A stretch of DNA of 64,000 bases, taken from Natroniella sulfidigena (GTDB lineage: Bacteria > Bacillota > Halanaerobiia > Halobacteroidales > Halobacteroidaceae). A model generated the notes under the pieces. That model saw only the letters and a program-made list of their open reading frames with translations, was not told where the DNA came from and did not search any database. Within the stretch, counting starts at the first letter, position 1. Every line of letters begins with the position of its first letter. The translations under genes and the position numbers were made by a program. The stretch spans positions 1 through 64,000 of the forward strand of contig NZ_JALKBY010000012.1 in the NCBI RefSeq assembly GCF_023223645.1, written 5' to 3'. This document shows positions 1 through 8,063 of the stretch, one piece after another.

Positions 1-73
1 GCGGGTACGTATCCATTTAATCAAAGGAGTTTTATTTTTTCAAGAACTTTTTATAAAAAACGATGCAACGCTA

Positions 74-1069
74 GTGATACTGTCTATATTATTCATAAGT
101 ATAGTTTTTTTAAGTAATACTACCTATGCTTGTGTAGGAGCTAGACCTTTAGGAATGGGAGGGGCTTTTGTTTCGGTAGCTGATGATGTTAATGCTATTT
201 ACTGGAATCCAGCAGGGTTAACGCAGATAGAAGGTTATGAAGAAGCTACATATACTAGAACATTGAATAACCGTGATAAAATTAATTATGATGATTTTAT
301 TGGTACAGCGAGGACTTTTGACGAATTAGGTTTAAGTTTTGGACTAGGTTATATTGGAGAAGGAGTATTGCTTTATGATGGCCCTTATAATGAAGAATTT
401 GAGTCTGATGGTGATACTATAGAGTTTGATGGAGCTTTAGAAGTAGAACAGAGTACTGACTGGTTAATACTTTCTATTGCTAAAGATCTTTCTGAAGAAC
501 TTCAATTAAGTGGATTATCTGTAGGAGCTAATATTCGGCATATGACTATGGGTAGAGAGGAAACATTTGAAGGAAAGATATTTGAAGCTGATGAGCTAAT
601 CGGTGAAAAGTATACAGATTCTGACTCTGATTCAAGTGTAGCAGTTGATTTAAGTTTATTATATCAACCTACGGAGCGGTTATCAGCGGGTCTTTTAATT
701 CAAGATGTTTTTGAAACAGAATTTGAGGTATATGGACAAAAATTATCATATGTTAGAAATGTACGTCCAAGTTTATCTTATCAGCCAACTGATTCCCTGA
801 TATTTGCTTTTTCAATCTATGATTTTACTGATGAACTAGACAGACAAGTTTCTTTTGGCAGTGAAATAGAGCTTACTCAACTAACTGGATTAGAGATATT
901 AGATTCTGAAGAGGAAAAGTTATACGTTAGAGGAGGAGCTTATTTAGGAAATTTAACGTTGGGGGCAGGTTATGAATATGGGGATTTTGGATTTGATTAT
1001 GTCTTTTTAGGAGAAGATTTAGAAGACACTCATCAATTTGGGGTTACGTATAAATTTGCTGGAATTTAA
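74..1069 (+). CDS. PorV/UPF0164-like outer-membrane beta-barrel protein
   Basis: 331 residues from a GTG. A hydrophobic stretch ending NTTYA-C looks like a signal peptide (or a lipobox-like Cys at residue 20). The segment after it, with GARPLGMGGAFVSVADD and YWNPAG, is the N-terminal signature of PorV/UPF0164 and FadL-like barrels, and the C-terminus ends in alternating polar/hydrophobic strands (GVTYKF). The family sits in the outer membrane; role unknown here. The start is uncertain: the frame is open to the window edge, the only good ribosome site (AAAGGAG near 23-29) is too far from the GTG, and an in-frame ATA at 53 would give a fuller signal peptide. A degenerate copy of its 5' end lies near 7.9 kb. 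Confidence 0.7.
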   Translation: MILSILFISIVFLSNTTYACVGARPLGMGGAFVSVADDVNAIYWNPAGLTQIEGYEEATYTRTLNNRDKINYDDFIGTARTFDELGLSFGLGYIGEGVLLYDGPYNEEFESDGDTIEFDGALEVEQSTDWLILSIAKDLSEELQLSGLSVGANIRHMTMGREETFEGKIFEADELIGEKYTDSDSDSSVAVDLSLLYQPTERLSAGLLIQDVFETEFEVYGQKLSYVRNVRPSLSYQPTDSLIFAFSIYDFTDELDRQVSFGSEIELTQLTGLEILDSEEEKLYVRGGAYLGNLTLGAGYEYGDFGFDYVFLGEDLEDTHQFGVTYKFAGI

Positions 1070-1111
1070 AAGTTTAAGATGGAGATTAGATTAATTAATA
1101 TTCACAAAAAT

Positions 1112-1353
1112 TGATGGTAGGATTAAAAAAATATACAAGTCCTGTTATTGATGTTTTAATTCGAGATATTAATCAGGCTGTTGGGAGTGATTGGGTAGGG
1201 CCAACAGGATCAGGCTCCTGATCATCGTAAAGATGTAGAGTTTGATATTGAGTTGGAACAGAAAGATAATTTTGGAAAGAAGGTTATTGGTGATTTAAGA
1301 GAAGAGAAAAGACTGGATCGAGAGTGGGATCCAGAGGATAACATTAGCTCCTA
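1112..1353 (+). pseudogene. Frameshifted remnant of an unknown small gene
   Basis: The 540-base gap after the barrel gene has no intact gene. An ATG at 1112 reads into a short peptide with SPVIDVLIRDINQAVGSDW and stops in the GGCTCCTGA near 1220. A second frame continues through DQAPDHRKDVEFDIELEQ to a TAG near 1353. The two halves read like one charged protein broken by a frameshift. No good ribosome site is seen. I do not recognise the family. The 20 bases just upstream (TTAATTAATATTCACAAAAA) recur almost exactly near 9815. Confidence 0.35.
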
Positions 1354-1609
1354 GGGCGTTGTAAAATATACCTTATAGGGTAGATTTTTTAACTGTGTAC
1401 TCTATAGGGTTTTGATATTTTATAAAGATCAAGTATTAATTTCTTGAAAGAGGAGTCAAAAGCTTTACCTGTAAAAATTTGATATCAGCTTTCAAATTGA
1501 TTATTTGACTTTATAGGATAAATTTAGTAAAATTAATGATATACTAATTATATTAATGGAAAATTATGAGTGTTAAATTTTATAATTAAATTGAGGGGGA
1601 GATTATATT

Positions 1610-2278
1610 ATGAAATGGCATCAACTTGATCGAATTAACTTAACTGTAGTTTTTGATGAAATTAAAACTTCTAAAATTTCTAGAAATTATATTGCTGATA
1701 AATTAGATGAAGATATAGATTTTATAGATTTACCAGGGAATAGATTTTTAGTTAAATTATCAGATGAAAATGGTTTTAAAATTCAAGCACGATATGATAA
1801 TCGTCGTTTACATATAGACTTATCTCCAACTCAAGGTGAGGATGGTCTTTTAGAAATTACTTGTATTGAAAATTGGCCACTTGAATATTTTAGTGAAGTC
1901 TCTGTCATTTTAAGTAAAGCTGTTAATAATGCTAAAATAGTGGGTTATGGATTTAATATTGATGGAGTAGCTAAATTTAATGAAAATGTAGAAGCCGGCA
2001 AAATATTTAAAAAGCTGTTTATGAAAAACAATTCTTTATTTGAAAATGGATTAAAAGCAAAAGTTATAAGTTTTTCCCCTGATTTTACTTTAAATTTTGA
2101 AGGCTATAAAATTATTGTTAATTTAAAAGCTGTAGATGCCAAAAAAGTCTCTAATTTTGTAAAAGCTCATTTTAATATACATTATGATAAAGAAATACCT
2201 GAAGCTGCTGAAATAAAAGCTGAATTTTATAATTCATATAATAAAAGTAAAAAAGTTTTAAATTTAATAACAGTTTAA
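1610..2278 (+). CDS. Hypothetical protein, 222 aa
   Basis: Starts at ATG behind a GAGGGGGAG ribosome site. No signal peptide, membrane segment or recognised motif. The sequence is rich in Asn, Lys and Ile, with alternating hydrophobic strands such as NRFLVKLSDENGFKIQARYD and FTLNFEGYKIIVNLKAVDAK, suggesting a soluble alpha/beta protein. It is followed 52 bases later by another unknown gene on the same strand, so the two may be co-transcribed. I do not recognise it. Confidence 0.6.
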   Translation: MKWHQLDRINLTVVFDEIKTSKISRNYIADKLDEDIDFIDLPGNRFLVKLSDENGFKIQARYDNRRLHIDLSPTQGEDGLLEITCIENWPLEYFSEVSVILSKAVNNAKIVGYGFNIDGVAKFNENVEAGKIFKKLFMKNNSLFENGLKAKVISFSPDFTLNFEGYKIIVNLKAVDAKKVSNFVKAHFNIHYDKEIPEAAEIKAEFYNSYNKSKKVLNLITV

Positions 2279-2330
2279 TTTTTTATTAATTGATATTTAT
2301 AAAGTTTGTAAATTAAAGGGGTGATTATCT

Positions 2331-3314
2331 ATGTCTAATCAGATAGGCTCTAACTATAAATGTGATCTCCCAGTTTTCGAAGCGATTAAATATCTAGAAA
2401 AACTAAAAGATGTAACTAATGATGCATTAGATATTATATTGGATGAAGAAAATAAAACAGATTTCAAAGAAAATCAAGGCAATATAATAATAAGAGAAAA
2501 TGAAGAGGTTTGTACTATAGATTTGAAAGATAATGTTTATTTTTCTGAAGAACAATGGGATCATTTGATTTATGAAGAAGAATTAATTTCAACTCTAGAT
2601 GCTTGGAGAGAGATACAAGAAAAAAGAAAAGAATATCATAGTTTAAAAGAGCAACCACATCATTCTGATGTGATTATGCATAAAACTTTTTCATCATTTA
2701 AGGGAGAGAGTCATAATATAAAACAAAGCACAGATTGTGATGAAGAGGAGAGTTTTATGCATAGAATAAAAAATGAATTTTTAGGATATGTTTCCCTTAT
2801 TTCTCGACAGATAAAAGAAGAAATAAATTCAAATAAAAAAAGAATTAAAAAAACAACTTTAAGCTTTGGTTTTTTAAGTGTTTTTTGGGATCCGGCTATT
2901 CCTATTTATTTTTTAGGTATATTGATATTAGCTTTTTTAAAATATGGGAGTGAATTGTTATTAATTAAATTAGTTGATATAGAGAACGAAGATTTAGCTA
3001 TAGATGTATCAATAGTAAGATCAATACTTATTTCAATTTTTATAGCTTTAGGAATATTAACTGGTATTTTTATTGATAATCTTTTTTTAGAAGTGAATTC
3101 AGATGTAGCTCAATTATATAAATTACTTAGATCGTTTCCTTATTTAGGAAAGATAATAAGTTTCCAAGCAATTATAACAATAGGTGGATTCTCTTATTAT
3201 GGAGTTACTTTTATAAATAGATTGTTTTGGATAATAAAAGGTGAATTTGCAGGTAAATCTACACCTTTACATGTTAGTATTCATTTAAATGATGATGATA
3301 AAAAGATGAAATAA
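2331..3314 (+). CDS. Hypothetical membrane protein, 327 aa
   Basis: ATG follows a GGGGTGAT ribosome site. Residues 1-150 are soluble, highly charged and acidic; from about residue 180 come three likely membrane spans (FLGILILAFL; SILISIFIALGILTGIFI; ISFQAIITIGGFSYYGVTF), with a short tail. A basic stretch (NSNKKRIKKTT) precedes the first span and suggests the long N-terminal region stays in the cytoplasm. I do not recognise the family. Its closeness to the 1610 gene hints at a two-gene unit. Confidence 0.6.
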   Translation: MSNQIGSNYKCDLPVFEAIKYLEKLKDVTNDALDIILDEENKTDFKENQGNIIIRENEEVCTIDLKDNVYFSEEQWDHLIYEEELISTLDAWREIQEKRKEYHSLKEQPHHSDVIMHKTFSSFKGESHNIKQSTDCDEEESFMHRIKNEFLGYVSLISRQIKEEINSNKKRIKKTTLSFGFLSVFWDPAIPIYFLGILILAFLKYGSELLLIKLVDIENEDLAIDVSIVRSILISIFIALGILTGIFIDNLFLEVNSDVAQLYKLLRSFPYLGKIISFQAIITIGGFSYYGVTFINRLFWIIKGEFAGKSTPLHVSIHLNDDDKKMK

Positions 3315-3387
3315 AGCAAAGTAAACTTCATAGGTGTTAGAGCTAGCCCTCTAAATTTTTTTATTAAAGATTATTTGTCAGATATAT

Positions 3388-3675
3388 TTAAAAATTAATT
3401 AAGCTATTTATTTTGAGTTTCATTTCTTCAACTTTATTCTCATCTGTTTTATGTTCTGTTTTTTTCCTCTTTTCTAATTTTTCTATTAATTTTCTAAACT
3501 CCTCCAACAACTCAGGAGGAGCTTTTTTAATTTGTTCTAAACAATTATCTTCTTTGATCTGTTTATCAATAAATTTCCTAACCTTATCAGCTACACCAGG
3601 AGTATTCTCCCACCATTCCAACCGCTTACCCTTTAATCGAATTCCTTTAGTTTTCTCTAAATTGTCTTTGCCCAA
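3388..3675 (-). CDS. Small ParR-like partner of the ParM homologue
   Basis: 95 residues from a TTG; the AGGAGG ribosome site lies 8 bases upstream on the minus strand, inside the 3' end of the parM-like gene, which it overlaps by 29 bases. A short basic strand (GIRLKGKRLEWW) followed by helices (VADKVRKFIDKQI) could form a ribbon-helix-helix fold as in ParR proteins; the rest is a charged, probably coiled helix rich in Lys and Glu. In ParMRC plasmid systems the adaptor gene follows parM directly, as here. The ParR assignment comes from position and general character, not from a firm motif. Confidence 0.5.
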   Translation of the reverse strand: MGKDNLEKTKGIRLKGKRLEWWENTPGVADKVRKFIDKQIKEDNCLEQIKKAPPELLEEFRKLIEKLEKRKKTEHKTDENKVEEMKLKINSLINF

Positions 3676-4714
3676 TTTTCAACCCTCCTAAAGCGTTGGC
3701 CAACCGTGGCTCAGAGATTACTTCTAATTCCCTTTCCAGTTCATTGGACAGCCGGGCCAACAATTTTCCCGAGTTAGCTCCACCACCACAAATAAGCCAT
3801 TTATCCACTTCAGTTAGTGACATATCAAGCTTATTCTTTATATTGCCTACCGTATTGGCTGCTAGTTGTTCATATTCTGAGTTTAAGATATCAGTTATCT
3901 CTATCGGCTGCCCGTTCTTTCTAAACTCCTTATTCAACTCTAAATTCTTCTGCACCTTATAGAGCTGTGGTCTAATATCATGCTCTTTTATCAGCCTGGA
4001 CTGTATATTTCTAAAAGCTTTATTCATGCCTGGAATCCTGTCAGTTTCATTTCTCATCGAGATTGGATCTAAACTATCACAGAAGAAAGGGTCTATACTG
4101 TACTTACCTAGATCGATTACTCCAACAGTATAATCTAGAATATCAGATTTAGAAGTTTGGATATTACCTTGTTGGTTTAGAATATAATGCATGAAGGCAG
4201 AAAAGCCCTGTCTATTAACTATGACATTATCAATATAGAACTTAGTTGTAGTGTATTGGCCCTTCAGGTAATCATAAAGCTTAATTTTAAAGTGCTTGTC
4301 CTCAAATCTGTTAGCAAAGTCATCCTTTTTAATATTGTATTGATCGACAGAGAGGGTAGTAATTAAATTGATTTTAGTGTAGCTAGTAGTTGGCCCAACG
4401 AGCAGAGCAATGGAGGTTAAGATTAAATCATTAGTTTTCTGATCATCTATATCATCATAGTTTGTAGTGTTAAGATTATATTCAGCATCTTGGGCTACTT
4501 TACCTACTGCTAATTCCCTTCCATTGATCTTTGCTTTTAAGAAATTTAATGGATTATTCTCTAAGTTAGTTGCTGGGGTAGATTCTGCTTTAGTATCTAC
4601 TATTTGATGATCATAAGATACTACCGATGGAATTAATAATTGTTCTTCCAGGCCAAAGCCAGCTACACTTTTAACTGTGGATCGACCATAGTCAACAGAA
4701 ATAATTTTTGACAT
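3647..4714 (-). CDS. parM: ParM/StbA-like actin-family ATPase
   Basis: An actin-fold filament ATPase of the plasmid-segregation type. The phosphate-1 loop (SVDYGRSTVKS) is at the N-terminus, phosphate-2 (GVIDLGKYS) near residue 200, and the adenosine motif (LICGGGANSGKL) near residue 310. I chose ATG 4714 because the AAAGGAG site sits 8 bases upstream; the GTG at 4723 abuts that site. It overlaps the small partner gene downstream. The pair with an upstream repeat site looks like a ParMRC partition module, normally found on plasmids or extrachromosomal prophages, yet the flanks carry chromosomal genes. It may be left from an integrated element or have a host role. Confidence 0.75.
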   Translation of the reverse strand: MSKIISVDYGRSTVKSVAGFGLEEQLLIPSVVSYDHQIVDTKAESTPATNLENNPLNFLKAKINGRELAVGKVAQDAEYNLNTTNYDDIDDQKTNDLILTSIALLVGPTTSYTKINLITTLSVDQYNIKKDDFANRFEDKHFKIKLYDYLKGQYTTTKFYIDNVIVNRQGFSAFMHYILNQQGNIQTSKSDILDYTVGVIDLGKYSIDPFFCDSLDPISMRNETDRIPGMNKAFRNIQSRLIKEHDIRPQLYKVQKNLELNKEFRKNGQPIEITDILNSEYEQLAANTVGNIKNKLDMSLTEVDKWLICGGGANSGKLLARLSNELERELEVISEPRLANALGGLKIGQRQFREN

Positions 4715-4736
4715 TAAAATCACTCCTTTAGGTTTG

Positions 4737-4794
4737 GTTAAACTTGTTTAACAGAATTTAAGAAAATGAGCCAAAGATGTTTAACTTGTTTAAC
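4737..4794. promoter_or_regulatory. Candidate parC/operator repeats upstream of parM
   Basis: Two 16-base repeats, GTTAAACTTGTTTAAC (4737-4752) and GTTTAACTTGTTTAAC (4779-4794), differ at one base and start 42 bases apart, four helical turns. The first is an inverted repeat with 7-base arms. They lie just upstream of the parM start, where ParR-binding centromeres and operators are found in parMRC loci. Function is inferred from position and spacing. Confidence 0.45.
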
Positions 4795-4813
4795 ATGGGT
4801 TGAGTTTAGGCTC
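4768..4813 (+). repeat. Short structured repeat, copy A
   Basis: GAGCC and GGCTC close a stem around a loop containing CCAAAGATGTTTAAC and TTGAGTTTAGG. Related copies with a different closing stem occur near 5926 and 6615, and a weaker one near 9650. It overlaps the second parM-upstream repeat. Confidence 0.4.
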
Positions 4814-4923
4814 TGGGAACTTTCTTTATTTGTGTTATTTGATCAGGTACCAATAATGTATATTATTGGTTGTGATTAAGCAAAATAGCTTTTGAGGGTT
4901 ATTAAGAAGGGAGTGTTTAATAA

Positions 4924-5382
4924 ATGATAGAGTTAAAAGATAAACTTACCTTTGGAGCTGTGGCTGGTATGATAGCTAATATATTTAAAAATGCGTTCAT
5001 TTTTGGGTTGTATTTTTTTGATGTTATCAAATATACGACTTGGCACATGGCATCTTCATCGTATATTTCTAAAGATAGAATTAATACATTAGGTTCACTA
5101 ATCCCTGGGGCAGTTACCGATTATTTTATGGCTTCTATAATGGGTATAATTATTATGTATCTTTTATATTTTACAGGAAAAGAGAATTATATTTTTAAAG
5201 GCGTGATGGTAGGTTTATTTTATTGGGTAGCTATATATGGCATAGTAATGAGCTTAGAGATTACCTATATTAATCCAGATGATTTAATTACAAACCTTTC
5301 TCAAATAGTTGCTCATTTAATAATAGGGAGTTTAACTGCTTTTATAATTGTTAAATATGGTAGTGGACTTTTAGAGGAATAG
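4924..5382 (+). CDS. Multi-pass membrane protein, first of a tandem pair
   Basis: 152 residues with about four membrane spans. It opens with a Gly/Ala helix (LTFGAVAGMIANIFKNAFIFG), then SIMGIIIMYLLYF, GVMVGLFYWVAIYGIVMSL and IAHLIIGSLTAFIIV-type spans. The ATG follows a GGGAGTG site. The next gene encodes a similar protein (shared order GxVAGxIxxIxxNxxD near the start, K-GxxxGxxxW before the third span), so the two are likely duplicates. Function unknown; an integral inner-membrane location is inferred from hydrophobicity. Confidence 0.6.
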   Translation: MIELKDKLTFGAVAGMIANIFKNAFIFGLYFFDVIKYTTWHMASSSYISKDRINTLGSLIPGAVTDYFMASIMGIIIMYLLYFTGKENYIFKGVMVGLFYWVAIYGIVMSLEITYINPDDLITNLSQIVAHLIIGSLTAFIIVKYGSGLLEE

Positions 5383-5439
5383 TTATTTTTTTGCAATACA
5401 TAACTTAGAAAGGAAGTTTTAGGTTTAAATATAGAAAGG

Positions 5440-5901
5440 ATGAATAATTTGCAAGATAAAACTGTAGCTGGATTTGTGGCAGGATTAATTGGTGGAATAG
5501 CAATGAATATCAAAGATTATATTGTAGTTTTTTTATTAAATTGGGAAGACGAATTATATCTAGAATGGGGAGCAATGATGATTTATGGGAGGTTTTCGGA
5601 AAATTTAGCAGAAGCTATTTTCGCTCAACTTGGTCAACTCTTTTTTACTGGAATATTAGGAATTTTGTTTTCGGTTTTAATTATACGATTAGGTACAAAA
5701 AGATATTTAATTAAAGGCTTTATTTATGGTATTTCTGTATGGTTTACGATATATGCTATTTCAATTATTTTTCAGGTTCCTAATCTGGCGGAAAATACTT
5801 TTAATGCAACTGTATCAAATCTGATTGGTGCAGCGATTTATGGTCTTGTTACAGCAGAAGTATTTAAAAGATTATCCAATTTAAATTTAGAAGAAAAATA
5901 A
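5440..5901 (+). CDS. Multi-pass membrane protein, second of a tandem pair
   Basis: 153 residues, four predicted spans, same size and layout as the gene 58 bases upstream. It begins at a TTG or nearby ATG behind GAAAGGATG; TVAGFVAGLIGGIAMNIKDYI matches the opening helix of its neighbour, and LIKGFIYGISVWFTIYAISIIF matches its third span. The pair probably arose by duplication and may form a hetero-oligomer. No recognised domain. Confidence 0.6.
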   Translation: MNNLQDKTVAGFVAGLIGGIAMNIKDYIVVFLLNWEDELYLEWGAMMIYGRFSENLAEAIFAQLGQLFFTGILGILFSVLIIRLGTKRYLIKGFIYGISVWFTIYAISIIFQVPNLAENTFNATVSNLIGAAIYGLVTAEVFKRLSNLNLEEK

Positions 5902-5925
5902 ATTTCTTTAATTGAAATTAAGGAA

Positions 5926-5965
5926 TAGGGCAAAGGTGCTTAACAGGTATTGAGTTTAGGCTTAT
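5926..5965 (+). repeat. Short structured repeat, copy B
   Basis: GGGCAAAGGTGCTTAACAGG followed by TATTGAGTTTAGGC. The flanks ATAGGGC and GGCTTAT pair imperfectly. Same order of elements as the copies at 4768 and 6615. Lies between the membrane-paralogue pair and the lipoprotein gene. Confidence 0.35.
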
Positions 5966-6004
5966 AAAAAAGATGATAATATTTAAATTGAAAGGAGATA
6001 AATT

Positions 6005-6571
6005 ATGAGAATAAGAACTATCTATCTTCATTTATTGGTTATACTGTTATTGATGACAGTTATTGTAGCAGGATGTGAAGAAGCTCCAGCACCTATAGAG
6101 GAAGATAATGTTGAGCATGGGATATCGGGTTTAGAAGAGCCTGATCTATCTTTGCTAGCCTATCAATTAGAGTTAGAGATACGTTCATCCTTTCAGAGTG
6201 CTTATAATAGTTGGATTAACATAGATAGGTTAACAGAAAGAGATGAAGAAAGTTTTGAACAAATAATCTCTGTTTTAAATTATAATTTAAGCAACTTTGT
6301 TTCAGAAGAAGAAATAGAAGAATATATTGAAAAGTTGAGAGATATTGATAGAGGTGGAGAAGGTGAAGTAGCTTTTCCTACTCATGAAGTAGTTGAAGAG
6401 AGTGAGGTAATAGAGCAGAATAATGAGACAGTAAGAGTTCAATTAATTACTACTAGATATTATCCTGAGACAGAGTGGGGTGGAGAGGCTTATAATAGGG
6501 ATTTTGATTATGTTGTAACTTTAGTGAATGATACTGATAGTTGGATGATTCAAGAGGTGAATTATAATTAA
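6005..6571 (+). CDS. Predicted lipoprotein, 188 aa
   Basis: ATG behind AAAGGAG. A basic start (MRIRT), a hydrophobic core and the lipobox VAGC mark a type II signal peptide, so Cys 24 should be lipidated. The mature part is acidic (EEDN, SEEEIEEYIEKL), and the C-terminal half (VRVQLITTRYYPETEW to DYVVTLVNDTDSWMIQEVNY) resembles the small NTF2-like or DUF4829-type folds common in Firmicute lipoproteins. The fold guess is weak. Function unknown. Confidence 0.65.
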   Translation: MRIRTIYLHLLVILLLMTVIVAGCEEAPAPIEEDNVEHGISGLEEPDLSLLAYQLELEIRSSFQSAYNSWINIDRLTERDEESFEQIISVLNYNLSNFVSEEEIEEYIEKLRDIDRGGEGEVAFPTHEVVEESEVIEQNNETVRVQLITTRYYPETEWGGEAYNRDFDYVVTLVNDTDSWMIQEVNYN

Positions 6572-6614
6572 TATATAGATCTTCTGATTTCAGTAGTGGG
6601 TTTGTAGAGGAATA

Positions 6615-6652
6615 GGGCCAAAGATGCTTAATAGGTCTAAGTATGTTGGCCC
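6615..6652 (+). repeat. Short structured repeat, copy C
   Basis: GGGCCAA (6615-6621) and TTGGCCC (6646-6652) form a perfect 7-base stem around AGATGCTTAATAGG and TCTAAGTATG. The stem bases differ from copy A while pairing is kept, which hints at a selected structure. Lies just upstream of the sigma-K fragment. Confidence 0.4.
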
Positions 6653-6680
6653 CAGATTGTTATATCGATTATATATCTAG

Positions 6681-7169
6681 CTTGTTTTTTGTCATAATAC
6701 TAAGTTAGTTAATACAAAGTTCGATAATGAGGATCTGATTTCAATTGGTTCGATTGGTTTGATTAAAGCAATCGATAGTTTTGATCCTGATAAAAATACT
6801 AAGTTGGCAACTTATGCAGCACGTTGTATTGAGAATGAGATACTAATGCATTTAAGACGAACTAGAAAATTGAAGAATGAAAAGTTGATGCATGAGCCTA
6901 TTGGTTCAGATAAGGAAGGAAATGAGATTAGATTAATTGATATTTTAGGAACAGCAATTGATATTGTCAGTGATGAAGTAGAATTGGTATTGGAAGAAGA
7001 GAAGTTATATGACAAATTAACTGAGCTTGATCTTAGAGAAAGGAGAGTATTAGAATTAAGGTATGGGTTGAAAGATGGAAAAAAGAGAACCCAAAGAGAG
7101 ATTGCAGAAAAGATGGATATATCCCGTTCATATGTATCAAGAATTGAAAAAAAGCTGTTAATAAGCTAA
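6681..7169 (+). CDS. sigK: C-terminal part of sporulation sigma factor sigma-K (N-terminus missing)
   Basis: The frame is closed by a TAG at 6678 and encodes sigma-70 regions 2.2-2.4 (EDLISIGSIGLIKAIDSF, TKLATYAARCIENEILMHLR) through region 4 (ERRVLELRYGLKDG and the helix-turn-helix QREIAEKMDISRSYVSRIEK), matching sigma-K closely. Sigma-K is usually about 235 residues; region 1.2-2.1 is absent and no ribosome site precedes the first usable start (TTG 6759). In several spore formers sigK is split by the skin element, but as I recall that junction lies within the ENE codons, which are intact here, so the break is elsewhere. It is probably a truncated, perhaps non-functional copy. A collapsed copy of the locus lies near 9.7 kb. 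Confidence 0.8.
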   Translation, partial: LVFCHNTKLVNTKFDNEDLISIGSIGLIKAIDSFDPDKNTKLATYAARCIENEILMHLRRTRKLKNEKLMHEPIGSDKEGNEIRLIDILGTAIDIVSDEVELVLEEEKLYDKLTELDLRERRVLELRYGLKDGKKRTQREIAEKMDISRSYVSRIEKKLLIS

Positions 7170-7184
7170 CTAAAAGTTTACTTT

Positions 7185-7217
7185 AGAAGGGTACTAGATT
7201 TTCTAGTGCTCTTTTTT
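7185..7217 (+). terminator. Intrinsic terminator after the sigma-K fragment
   Basis: AGGGTACTAG and CTAGTGCTCT form a stem with an ATTTT loop, followed by a run of T. The same hairpin closes the decayed copy at 9776-9812. Confidence 0.8.
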
Positions 7218-7268
7218 CTTTTGATTAATAGTATTGGCTCCTAGGGCCAACACCCTAGAAGCTTTTGA

Positions 7269-7793
7269 TTAACTTCTATATGCAGGTGGTGCTTTGACCC
7301 AGCCTTTCATCATTCCATATTCTAAGAAATTACCATATAAATTTAATTCTTCTGTTAAAAACTCTTGAAAAGTTGTCCTAATCATTGATGAAATTGAGTG
7401 AGAAAAAGCAGTTACGAGGGTAGGTAAAAAGGATTGTAGTCCTGCTAAAATATGTGTATAAATATATTCATCTGATACAACTTCAATATCAAAGACGCTT
7501 AGAGAATTTTCAGCAGGCTTTTTTACTGTAGGAATACCAAAATCTGAACATATTTTTTCTAATCTTTTAATTTCTTTGGTTAAAAATTTTTTTCCTTGTT
7601 CGAGAAGAAATTTCAAATCAGAATCTTGAACAATTCCTAAAAAAACTTTAGTATTTTCTAATGTTTGATATCTACTAGTTAATATGTCCCAAACATATCC
7701 AACTTCTAAAACATTAATTAATGTTTGTCTATCTCTTCTAGATTTGCTAAGCTTAAGTTTTTGTTCAATTTCTTCTAAAATAGGTGTAAGCAT
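7269..7793 (-). CDS. DUF3231/CotF-like spore-coat type protein
   Basis: 174 residues, mostly helical, no signal peptide. The tail YGMMKGWVKAPPAYR matches the ending seen in CotF and DUF3231 proteins (a Gly-Trp followed by PP and an R near the end), and the length fits a single ferritin-like four-helix repeat. Members occur in spore formers and are often coat-associated. The minus-strand ribosome site (GGAGGTGAAATAA) is clear. No metal-ligand pattern is obvious. The family call rests mainly on the tail. Confidence 0.55.
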   Translation of the reverse strand: MLTPILEEIEQKLKLSKSRRDRQTLINVLEVGYVWDILTSRYQTLENTKVFLGIVQDSDLKFLLEQGKKFLTKEIKRLEKICSDFGIPTVKKPAENSLSVFDIEVVSDEYIYTHILAGLQSFLPTLVTAFSHSISSMIRTTFQEFLTEELNLYGNFLEYGMMKGWVKAPPAYRS

Positions 7794-7864
7794 TTATTTC
7801 ACCTCCTGTGATATATTTTACCCTATATTAAATTTAGTATTAATTGAATGGCTTATTTATCTAT

Positions 7865-8022
7865 AAGGAGGGGGCTATTAAAAAATATATCATTATTGTC
7901 ATTTATAATTATGATTTTTTAAGTAATACTACCTATGCTTGTGTAGGGGCCTTTAGGAAAGGGAGGGACTTTTGTTTCGATAGCTGATGATATTAATGCT
8001 ATTTACTGGAATCCAGCAGGAA
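7865..8022 (+). pseudogene. Degenerate 5' fragment of the barrel-protein gene at 74
   Basis: From 7914 to 8021 the sequence follows positions 107-212 closely: the AAGTAATACTACCTATGCTT block, GCTTTTGTTTC-like segment and ACTGGAATCCAGCAGG are shared. Small deletions and substitutions shift the frame, which stops at TGA in TAGCTGATG. It keeps a strong ribosome site (AAGGAGGGGG) and an ATT start (7877) leading a signal-peptide-like peptide ending SNTTYA. The homology ends near 8022, before the HD-GYP gene. Confidence 0.8.
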
Positions 8023-8063
8023 TTTCAGATGAGATAATTTTTAATTTTTTATTTTAATGAAAG

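Noticed and set aside
3413-3691. 92-codon frame opposite the small ParR-like gene
   Set aside because: Its Phe/Ser-rich translation is the mirror of a Lys/Glu-rich gene that has a proper ribosome site and operon position.
6681-7169. Skin-element junction at the sigma-K fragment
   Set aside because: The classic junction, as I recall, lies in the ENE codons, which are continuous here, and no recombinase gene is in the window.
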